Origin: VRUE01 sp035266685
GTDB lineage: Bacteria > Actinomycetota > Thermoleophilia > Solirubrobacterales > 70-9
Direction: 5' to 3'
NCBI GenBank assembly: GCA_035266685.1
Contig: DATFMX010000141.1
Coordinates: 1 to 5,048 of the forward strand
Length of the DNA stretch: 5,048 bases
The notes under the pieces were generated by a model. That model did no database searches. It saw only the letters and a program-made list of their open reading frames with translations, and had not been told where the DNA came from. A program made the position numbers and the translations under genes. Below, one piece after another: positions 1-3,491 of the stretch (within the stretch, counting starts at the first letter, position 1; every line of letters begins with the position of its first letter).

Positions 1-299
1 ACCGTCTCGGCGTTAGCCCGCAGGACGTCCATCACCCGCGCCGAGGCCTCCCGGTAGGCCGGAAAGTCGGGCTTCAAATAGACCGCATCGGGCAACCGCC
101 GCCGTGCCACAGCCGCCGGCATGGCCGAATGGATCCCCGCCAACCGCCGCGCCTCATAGCTCGCCGTAGTAACCACCGCCCGCGGCCCCGACCCACAGAC
201 CACAACCGGCTTCCCCCTCAACTCCGGCCGCCGCCGCAGCTCGACCGACGCATAGAAGGCGTCCATATCCAAATGAGCGATTCTGCGTCCGTCGGCCAT
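1..299 (-). CDS. dinB: DNA polymerase IV (Y-family, DinB), N-terminal 99 residues, cut by window edge
   Basis: This is the N-terminal part of a Y-family translesion DNA polymerase, which copies damaged DNA without proofreading. The visible protein starts MADGRRIAHLDMDAFYASVE. It carries the catalytic carboxylate motif of the palm (Asp11 and Asp13 in HLDMDAFYASVE) and Tyr16 at the steric-gate position that excludes ribonucleotides (Phe13 in E. coli Pol IV). The stretch RPELRGKPVVVCG and the fingers motif SYEAR (residues about 47-51) followed by GIHSAMP are also family hallmarks, as is the later PDFPAYREAS. A full DinB is about 350-420 residues, so most of the palm, the thumb and the little finger lie outside the window. 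The ATG at 299 matches the family N-terminus. It has no Shine-Dalgarno, but a TAGCAT box ends 7 nt upstream, suggesting a leaderless mRNA. Compared with E. coli DinB there is one extra residue between YEAR and the GIHSAMP segment (RLAGI against KFGV). The gene diverges from the cupin remnant at 382. Family assignment is secure. Confidence 0.95.
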   Translation of the reverse strand, partial: MADGRRIAHLDMDAFYASVELRRRPELRGKPVVVCGSGPRAVVTTASYEARRLAGIHSAMPAAVARRRLPDAVYLKPDFPAYREASARVMDVLRANAET

Positions 300-306
300 C
301 GCATCG

Positions 307-312
307 ATGCTA
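307..312 (-). promoter_or_regulatory. Candidate -10 box of dinB (leaderless)
   Basis: Read on the minus strand this is TAGCAT, matching TATAAT at four positions including the first T, the A and the last T. It ends 7 nt before the dinB ATG, so transcription would begin at or next to the start codon. No convincing -35 box is visible at the expected distance. Assignment is by position and pattern only. Confidence 0.45.
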
Positions 313-339
313 GGAGGAGCTCGGGACGGCACCGCGGAC

Positions 340-365
340 CAAGGCGGTTCCGCGGAACCGCCTTG
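340..365. promoter_or_regulatory. Perfect 26-bp palindrome, candidate operator
   Basis: Each half-site is CAAGGCGGTTCCG followed directly by its reverse complement, with no mismatch and no spacer. It covers the expected -35/spacer region of the rightward cupin-remnant promoter and lies a few bases upstream of the expected -35 region of leftward dinB. That is a typical place for a repressor site controlling divergent genes. It does not fit the Gram-positive LexA box, because its GTTC and GAAC halves are in the opposite order. No regulator is encoded nearby. A hairpin role in RNA is less likely, since neither divergent transcript would need a terminator here. Confidence 0.5.
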
Positions 366-369
366 CGGG

Positions 370-375
370 TAGCAT
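370..375 (+). promoter_or_regulatory. Candidate -10 box upstream of the cupin remnant
   Basis: TAGCAT ends 6 nt before the ATG at 382, mirroring the dinB promoter on the other strand. There is no Shine-Dalgarno between box and ATG, so any transcript would be leaderless. The -35 region would fall inside the palindrome 340-365. Confidence 0.4.
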
Positions 376-381
376 CGCGAC

Positions 382-513
382 ATGGCCGACGTCACGCATA
401 CGAGGATCGACGAGATGGAGGCGATCGACGGCTTCTTCGAGGGGATCAAGTTCCACAAAGCCGCCGCCGGGCTCGAGATCTCCTCTTTCGGCATGGCAAG
501 TGGGGCACTGTAG
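382..513 (+). pseudogene. 5' fragment of a probable cupin-domain gene
   Basis: A 43-codon open frame begins MADVTHTRIDEMEAI, continues GFFEGIKFHKAAAGLEISSFGM, and stops at TAG 511-513 after SGAL. From memory, a family of small actinobacterial cupin proteins starts in this way (RIDEMEAI, then a short linker, then a G(V/I)SSFGM-like strand). It continues into a metal-binding cupin barrel with an EHDH-type His motif, for a total of about 120-150 residues. Here the similarity ends abruptly near base 495, and the barrel and its His residues are absent. The consensus promoter of the toxin-antitoxin module begins about 25 bases beyond the stop. I infer that the cupin gene was truncated when the module arrived or by a neighbouring deletion. 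I found no 3' remnant after the toxin or after the 92-residue gene. A genuine 43-residue protein cannot be excluded. Family recognition was by eye, without a database search. Confidence 0.5.
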
Positions 514-530
514 AAAGATGTAGCTGTCTC

Positions 531-553
531 ATGGCGCTATAATTTGGCGACAT
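531..553. promoter_or_regulatory. Candidate autoregulatory operator over the toxin-antitoxin promoter
   Basis: ATGGCGC (531-537) and GCGACAT (547-553) form 7-bp inverted arms with one mismatch around a 9-base centre containing the -10 box and running up to the antitoxin start codon. RHH antitoxins usually bind such palindromes in their own promoter, alone or with the toxin, so a complex bound here would block RNA polymerase. The assignment rests on symmetry and position only. Confidence 0.4.
538..543 (+). promoter_or_regulatory. Consensus -10 box (TATAAT) of the toxin-antitoxin operon
   Basis: A perfect TATAAT in an otherwise GC-rich window ends 8 nt before the antitoxin ATG at 552. Transcription would therefore start at or just before the A of the ATG, giving a leaderless mRNA, which fits the absence of a Shine-Dalgarno. 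No good -35 match is seen 16-18 nt upstream (AAGATG at 515-520). Confidence 0.65.
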
Positions 554-785
554 GACCGCCACCGCCACCATACGTGTCTCGCGCGAGACTCGAGACCTGC
601 TTGCCGCGCGTGCTCGCCGTCGTGGCGTCTCCCTCTCATCCCTGCTGACGGAACTGGCGCGTCGCATCGAGCGAGCCGACGCCTTGCGCTCTGAGCGCGA
701 GGCCAGTCGTGTCGATGCCGGGCGCCCTGACGTCGCTGCAGAGGAACGAGAGTGGGAGGCGGTGCTCGGCGATGGCATCGGCTGA
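552..785 (+). CDS. MazE-like antitoxin, ribbon-helix-helix type
   Basis: This 77-residue protein is the probable antitoxin partner of the downstream MazF-like toxin. The N-terminus TATIRVSRETRDLLAARA (from residue 2) is a ribbon-helix-helix DNA-binding module: a beta strand (TIRVS), helix A, a turn at GVS (25-27) and helix B (LSSLLTELARRIE). In dimers of this fold the paired strands enter the major groove of the operator. The C-terminus is charged and ends EREWEAVLGDGIG. Its Trp and final DG(I/L) resemble the toxin-wrapping tail of mycobacterial MazE proteins. The ATG at 552 is preferred because it begins the RHH strand directly and lies 8 nt after TATAAT. The gene overlaps the toxin by 14 nt, so the two are translationally coupled. 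About 23 of its 77 sense codons end in A or T (CGT is frequent), far more than in the thiolase gene, which suggests recent acquisition. A VapB-type antitoxin is less likely given the MazF partner. Confidence 0.88.
   Translation: MTATATIRVSRETRDLLAARARRRGVSLSSLLTELARRIERADALRSEREASRVDAGRPDVAAEEREWEAVLGDGIG
576..589. repeat. Perfect 14-bp palindrome inside the antitoxin start region
   Basis: GTCTCGCGCGAGAC is its own reverse complement and lies at codons 9-13 of the antitoxin. A further GAGAC follows at 592-596 and a GTCTC precedes the -10 box at 526-530. The repeated GTCTC/GAGAC half-sites around the promoter could be extra binding sites for the antitoxin. The site also encodes VSRET of the RHH strand and helix A, so coding constraint is an alternative explanation. 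Confidence 0.4.
754..759 (+). promoter_or_regulatory. Ribosome binding site of the toxin gene
   Basis: GGGAGG within the antitoxin gene lies 12 nt before the ATG at 772. The spacing is on the long side, which would give modest initiation and fits coupling to antitoxin translation. It favours 772 over the in-frame ATG at 709, which would add residues outside the MazF fold. Confidence 0.45.
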
Positions 786-1128
786 TCCTCGTCGCGGCGA
801 GATCTGGCTGGTCTCCCTGGGCGCCGGGCGCAAGGGCGAGCCAGGTAAGAACCGCCCAGCCGTCGTGGTTTCGGTGGATGGCCTGTTGACCGGCAGTGAC
901 GAAGATCTGCTCGTGGTCGTGCCGCTTTCCAGCTCACGAGCGGCCTCGGCACTGCGCCCGCCCGTGCCGCCGAGCACAGGCATCGACGCAGAGAGCGCCG
1001 CCATTCCGCGCGCTGTCCGCGCGGTGGCCCGCGGTCGCTTTCTGCGCCGAATAGGGAAAGCCGGGGCGGAAACGCTCACTGAGATCGAGAGCACGCTGGC
1101 CACGGTGCTCGGCCTGGAATTGGCTTGA
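772..1128 (+). CDS. MazF/PemK-family endoribonuclease toxin
   Basis: This 118-residue protein is a sequence-specific mRNA interferase that would cleave cellular RNA and arrest growth when freed from its antitoxin. The N-terminal pattern RRGEIWLVSLG (7-17) is the first strand of the MazF beta barrel. KNRPAVVVS (26-34) contains Arg28 at the catalytic arginine position, and VVVPLSSS (48-55) places Ser53 where B. subtilis MazF has its catalytic Thr48. The segment from PRAVRAVARGRFLRRIG to EIESTLATVLGLELA is the usual C-terminal strand plus closing helix. Length matches the family (about 105-120 residues). I chose the ATG at 772 because RRGEIW normally lies within the first ten residues. The in-frame ATG at 709 would add 21 unrelated residues. 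The gene overlaps the antitoxin by 14 nt in a different frame, the usual antitoxin-first order. Codon usage is relaxed like that of its partner. The cleavage sequence cannot be deduced. Family assignment is strong. Confidence 0.92.
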   Translation: MASADPRRGEIWLVSLGAGRKGEPGKNRPAVVVSVDGLLTGSDEDLLVVVPLSSSRAASALRPPVPPSTGIDAESAAIPRAVRAVARGRFLRRIGKAGAETLTEIESTLATVLGLELA

Positions 1129-1151
1129 CCAGGCCACTGACAGCCAGGACC

Positions 1152-1157
1152 TAAGAT
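1152..1157 (+). promoter_or_regulatory. Candidate -10 box for the 92-residue gene
   Basis: TAAGAT ends 7 nt before the ATG at 1165, and no Shine-Dalgarno lies between, so a leaderless mRNA is likely. TTGACC at 1125-1130, overlapping the toxin stop codon, resembles a -35 box. The spacing of 21 nt is too long for a standard pair, so I do not count it as support. Confidence 0.35.
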
Positions 1158-1164
1158 CCAACGC

Positions 1165-1443
1165 ATGGCTTCCCCCGAGGCGAAGAACCTGGAGGCGATC
1201 TCCAAGGCGATCGACCAGCACAACCGCAACTGCCCGTTTCCCGCGGCGGAGGTGCGGATGAACCCGTTCGAGGTCGAACGGCTCGGCTGGGAGGAGATCC
1301 GCGGGCTGCCGGTCGTCCCCGACTCGGCGGTCGGCACCGGGCGCTTCCGCATCGTCTGCTCGCGCGAGCTCGACGATGCCGGCCTCGAAGAGACCGAGGC
1401 GATCGGGCGCGAGCTCGAGACGGTTAGCCCCGGAAGCAGCTGA
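1165..1443 (+). CDS. Uncharacterised 92-residue protein
   Basis: I do not recognise a named family. The frame uses strongly G/C-ending codons like the host genes rather than the toxin-antitoxin pair, which supports it being a real resident gene. The protein is soluble and acidic, with no signal peptide or membrane segment. The N-terminus (about 5-20, EAKNLEAISKAIDQHN) looks helical. A compact motif-rich core follows: NCPFPAAEVRMNPFEVERLGW (about 22-42) and LPVVPD...GTGRFRIVC (48-65). A low-complexity tail ends SPGSS. There are two cysteines, Cys23 and Cys65, but no CxxC or metal motif. The ATG at 1165 is the only good start, with a -10-like box 7 nt upstream. It lies 36 bp after the toxin and is convergent with ccdA, so the toxin operon probably ends before it. 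It could be an ordinary conserved hypothetical that was the original neighbour of the broken cupin gene. Confidence 0.7.
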   Translation: MASPEAKNLEAISKAIDQHNRNCPFPAAEVRMNPFEVERLGWEEIRGLPVVPDSAVGTGRFRIVCSRELDDAGLEETEAIGRELETVSPGSS

Positions 1444-1447
1444 CGCA

Positions 1448-1490
1448 ACCTGCATCCGACCCCTATTTGGGGCTCGATGCAGGTCGGATG
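1448..1490. terminator. Composite inverted repeat between convergent genes, probable bidirectional terminator
   Basis: ACCTGCATC (1448-1456) pairs perfectly with GATGCAGGT (1476-1484), and CCCC (1460-1463) with GGGG (1469-1472) inside it. A second perfect 9-bp pairing, CATCCGACC (1453-1461) with GGTCGGATG (1482-1490), shares bases with the first, so the two hairpins exclude each other. The element begins 4 nt after the stop of the 92-residue gene and ends 2 nt before the ccdA stop, as expected for a shared terminator. Neither strand has a U-run, as is common in high-GC Actinobacteria. Confidence 0.6.
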
Positions 1491-1492
1491 GC

Positions 1493-2254
1493 TTAGACGC
1501 TGTTCCAGAAGTCGAGGCCCAGGCCGCTCAGCCAGCTCTGGGCTTCGCTGTTCAGCTGGGTCAGTTCGCCGGTCCAGATCAGGATGCCCATCGCTATGAG
1601 GATCAGGCCGCCGGTGGCGACTATCGCCTGGTAGTGGCGCTTGACGGCGGTAAAGGCCGTCGTCATGCGGGAGAAGGCGACGGCGGTGAGCAGGAAGGGG
1701 ATCGCGAGGCCGGCTGAGTAGACGGCGAGTAGGAAGGCGCCGCGGCCGGCGGAGCCGGAGAGCGAGGCGGCGGAGAGGATCGCGCCGAGGGTGGGGCCGA
1801 TGCAGGGGGTCCAGGCGATCGCGAAGGCGGCGCCGGCGACGATCGGGCCGCCCTTTCCGGCGCGCTCGAGCAGGGCGTCGACATGCCACTCGCGGTTCAG
1901 CCGGGTGACGAAGAGCGAGGCGACGAAGAGCACGCCCATCGCGACGATCAGCGCCGCCGAGATCTTGGTCAGCAGCTGCTTGTGGTCCTGTAGCGTCGCG
2001 CCGAGCCCCGTCGCGGTGAGGCCGAGGAGGATGAAGATCGCCGAGAAGCTGGCGACGAAGAGCAGGCTGGGGCCGAGCACCCGGCGCCAGCCGGCGCTGT
2101 CGAGCTCGGACGCCGAGACGCCGCTGACCGCCGAGAGATAGCCGGGGACGAGCGGCAGCACGCAGGGGGAGAGGAAGGAGACGACCCCCGCGGCGAGGGC
2201 GGCGAAGACGCCGATCCCGGCGGTCGGATCGCTGCTCAGGTCGGCAATGATCAC
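1493..2254 (-). CDS. ccdA: Cytochrome c biogenesis protein, CcdA family membrane thiol-disulfide transporter
   Basis: CcdA carries reducing equivalents across the membrane from cytoplasmic thioredoxin to extracytoplasmic thioredoxin-like proteins, for example in haem attachment to apocytochrome c. This 253-residue protein has the normal CcdA length and six predicted hydrophobic segments (about 13-32, 62-83, 97-117, 135-165, 172-196, 211-230). Both signature cysteines are present: Cys31 in FLSPCVLPLVPGYLS and Cys151 in AWTPCIGPTLGAIL, each beside prolines, forming the redox pair in the two halves of the inverted repeat. The start is the GTG at 2254, giving MIIADLSSDP before the first helix. 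No ATG fits in frame, there is no Shine-Dalgarno, and TATCCT ends 8 nt upstream. It diverges from the FUSC-type gene with about 56 bp between them. No thioredoxin-like or other cytochrome maturation gene is in the window, so the exact partner is unknown. Stand-alone CcdA may serve general envelope thiol reduction. Confidence 0.95.
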   Translation of the reverse strand: MIIADLSSDPTAGIGVFAALAAGVVSFLSPCVLPLVPGYLSAVSGVSASELDSAGWRRVLGPSLLFVASFSAIFILLGLTATGLGATLQDHKQLLTKISAALIVAMGVLFVASLFVTRLNREWHVDALLERAGKGGPIVAGAAFAIAWTPCIGPTLGAILSAASLSGSAGRGAFLLAVYSAGLAIPFLLTAVAFSRMTTAFTAVKRHYQAIVATGGLILIAMGILIWTGELTQLNSEAQSWLSGLGLDFWNSV

Positions 2255-2262
2255 GACGCCCG

Positions 2263-2268
2263 AGGATA
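2263..2268 (-). promoter_or_regulatory. Candidate -10 box of ccdA (leaderless)
   Basis: On the minus strand TATCCT fits the TAnnnT pattern and ends 8 nt before the GTG start, the same distance as for the antitoxin gene. No clear -35 element is seen. Inferred from pattern and spacing. Confidence 0.4.
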
Positions 2269-2295
2269 CTTGGGGCGGGCATCCAGCCCCGCGCT

Positions 2296-2301
2296 TAGAC
2301 T
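2296..2301 (+). promoter_or_regulatory. Weak candidate -10 box upstream of the FUSC-type gene
   Basis: TAGACT fits TAnnnT and ends 9 nt before the CTG at 2311, the first plausible initiation codon of the FUSC frame. Its TAG is also the in-frame stop that bounds that frame upstream. The match is weak and is given mainly because it bears on the start choice. Confidence 0.25.
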
Positions 2302-2310
2302 CGCCGCAAG

Positions 2311-3432
2311 CTGGCCGCGCGCTCGAAATCGACGCTCTTCAACGCCTCCGGAGCGGCGCGTGCGCTGCGCGCCGGGCCGCTGTTCGCGATCGGCCCCGCG
2401 GCGCCCGGCCCCTCGCTGCGGCGCGGCTTCCTGCTGGCGATCCCGGTCGCCGCGACGCTGCTGCTCGAGCTCGGCCTCGACTCGCCGACCAAGGGGGCGA
2501 TCGGCACCGGGGCGATGCTCACGGGCTTCGCCGGCATGGACGCTGTGGCGAGGACCAGGGCCGCCTGGCAGGCGGCGCTCGCGGCCCCGATCGGAGCCGC
2601 CGCCGCGCTCGGCGCCCTCACCGCCGGGTCGACCGCGGTCGCGGTGGCGACGATGGCCGTCGTCGCGGCCGGCGCCGGATACAGCTTCGCCGTCTCGCTG
2701 CGCTTCTCGATCGCCGGCCTGATGGTGGCGCTCTCGCTGCTGATCTCCCAGGGCCTCTTCCTGACCCCGGCCGACGCCGTCCCGGCGTTCCTCTTCGCGA
2801 CCGCCGGCGGCATCGTCCAGGTCGGCTTCTCGCTCGCCATCTGGGCCTGGGAACGACCGCGCCCGGAGCCGGTCTGGGACTGGCGTGGGGGAGTGGCGGA
2901 CCTGCGCGCGAACCTGACGCTGCGCTCGCACGCGTTTCGCCACGCCATGCGCTTCGGCGCGGCGATGGCGGCCGGCGTCGCCACCTACAGGCTGCTCGGC
3001 ATGAAGGGGCACGGCTTCTGGGTCCCGCTGACGATCCTCTTCGTGCTGCGCCCGGAGGAGGACGAGACGATGCACCGGCTCGTCCTGCGCGCCGTCGGCA
3101 CCGCGCTCGGACTGATCATCGCCACGGCGCTCGGCGAGGCGCTGGTCGGCGACGAAGTCGTCGTCGCGCTCGTGCTGGCCGTCGCGATCGGCTTCGCCTA
3201 CGGCCTGCTGACCGTCCAGTACGCGCTCTTCACCACCGCGATCACCGTCTTCGCGGTGCTGCTCGCCGACACGCTCGGCGAGGGCGCCCTGCGCGCCGCC
3301 GGGCAGCGCGCCTACGCGACCGCGATCGGCATCGCGATCGCCGCTGTTGCCTTCCTCATCTGGTCGAACCCGGGGCGCGGGGAGGAGGCCGCCGAGGACG
3401 CCGCCCTGGCGCGGCCGGAGCCGGCCCGGTAG
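2311..3432 (+). CDS. FUSC-family (fusaric acid resistance-like) integral membrane protein, start uncertain
   Basis: FUSC-like proteins are membrane proteins related to aromatic-acid efflux components such as AaeB and the fusaric acid exporter; for small actinobacterial members the substrate is unknown. Numbering from the CTG at 2311 (373 residues), hydrophobic segments include GFLLAIPVAATLLLELGL (39-56) and several up to about residue 175, where a WERPRPEPVWDWRGG loop intervenes. A second membrane block follows. It opens near FRHAMRFGAAMAAG and contains the FUSC hallmark HGFWVPLTILFVLRPEEDET (234-253). The first half carries a degenerate parallel (KGAIGTGAMLTGFAGMDAVARTR, about 61-83), indicating an internal duplication. 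The C-terminus is an acidic cytosolic tail. The first ATG in frame, at 2515, would delete the first helix and half of the second. Codons from 2311 to 2514 are almost all G/C-ending and clearly coding, yet contain no ATG, GTG or TTG. CTG 2311, or CTG 2365 with GGAG 11 nt upstream, are the best alternatives. A lost start codon is also possible. Family call good, start poor. Confidence 0.82.
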   Translation: MAARSKSTLFNASGAARALRAGPLFAIGPAAPGPSLRRGFLLAIPVAATLLLELGLDSPTKGAIGTGAMLTGFAGMDAVARTRAAWQAALAAPIGAAAALGALTAGSTAVAVATMAVVAAGAGYSFAVSLRFSIAGLMVALSLLISQGLFLTPADAVPAFLFATAGGIVQVGFSLAIWAWERPRPEPVWDWRGGVADLRANLTLRSHAFRHAMRFGAAMAAGVATYRLLGMKGHGFWVPLTILFVLRPEEDETMHRLVLRAVGTALGLIIATALGEALVGDEVVVALVLAVAIGFAYGLLTVQYALFTTAITVFAVLLADTLGEGALRAAGQRAYATAIGIAIAAVAFLIWSNPGRGEEAAEDAALARPEPAR

Positions 3433-3437
3433 ATTTC

Positions 3438-3473
3438 TTGGCCAGCCAGCCAAATCGCCGCGCGGAGGCGGCG
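3438..3473. other. Two small tandem hairpins between the FUSC-type gene and the thiolase gene
   Basis: TTGGC (3438-3442) pairs with GCCAA (3449-3453), and CGCCGC (3456-3461) with GCGGCG (3468-3473), each with a 6-nt loop. They fill most of the 59-bp gap and end 7 nt before the thiolase ribosome binding site. They could weaken read-through from the FUSC gene or shape the thiolase leader. Stems this short also arise by chance in GC-rich DNA. A TAGATT at 3430-3435 could be a -10 box for the thiolase operon, but evidence is weak. Confidence 0.3.
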
Positions 3474-3480
3474 CGACCAC

Positions 3481-3485
3481 AGGAG
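3481..3485 (+). promoter_or_regulatory. Ribosome binding site that fixes the thiolase TTG start
   Basis: AGGAG lies 6 nt before the TTG at 3492, ideal spacing. The open frame extends far upstream of this point, but there it only shadows the FUSC gene. The next in-frame ATG (3525) would remove the first beta strand, RTYVIGVG. Confidence 0.75.
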
Positions 3486-3491
3486 CAGACT

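Larger units (their letters stand above)
291..390. repeat. Large imperfect inverted repeat covering both divergent promoters and starts
   Basis: The left arm (291-312), read on the minus strand, is TAGCATCG, five bases, then ATGGCCGAC. The right arm (370-390), read on the plus strand, is TAGCATCG, four bases, then ATGGCCGAC. The arms share 17 positions with a one-base length difference in the middle. Each contains a -10-like box and the first three codons (Met-Ala-Asp) of its gene: dinB on the left and the cupin remnant on the right. The perfect palindrome 340-365 sits between them. The arrangement may come from promoter duplication by inversion, or from shared selection on leaderless starts. 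Confidence 0.7.

Noticed and set aside
311..320. TAGGAGGAGC on the plus strand as a ribosome binding site
   Set aside because: No ATG, GTG or TTG with a following coding frame lies within the usual distance. On the minus strand it reads as pyrimidine-rich and cannot serve dinB.
343..362. The palindrome as a LexA/SOS box for dinB
   Set aside because: The actinobacterial/Gram-positive box is GAAC-N4-GTTC. Here the halves read GTTC-N4-GAAC, the opposite order, and the symmetry extends much further than a LexA site.
129..542. Plus-strand open frame of 137 codons at the left end
   Set aside because: It runs antisense through dinB, is dominated by Arg, Pro and His with no domain pattern, and covers the promoter region. 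The minus-strand frame encodes an unmistakable DinB.
709..771. Upstream in-frame ATG adding 21 residues to the toxin
   Set aside because: The extra residues do not resemble MazF N-termini, which start a few residues before RRGEIW. The extension would lengthen the overlap with the antitoxin to 77 nt.
1125..1157. TTGACC plus TAAGAT as a standard -35/-10 promoter pair
   Set aside because: The spacer is 21 nt, outside the normal 16-18 nt. Only the -10-like element is kept, at low confidence.
2247..3491. Possible long N-terminal extension of the thiolase, giving an 812-residue protein
   Set aside because: Before 3492 this frame is Arg/Ala-rich low-complexity sequence shadowing the FUSC gene. The TTG at 3492 has a good AGGAG and begins the thiolase fold exactly.
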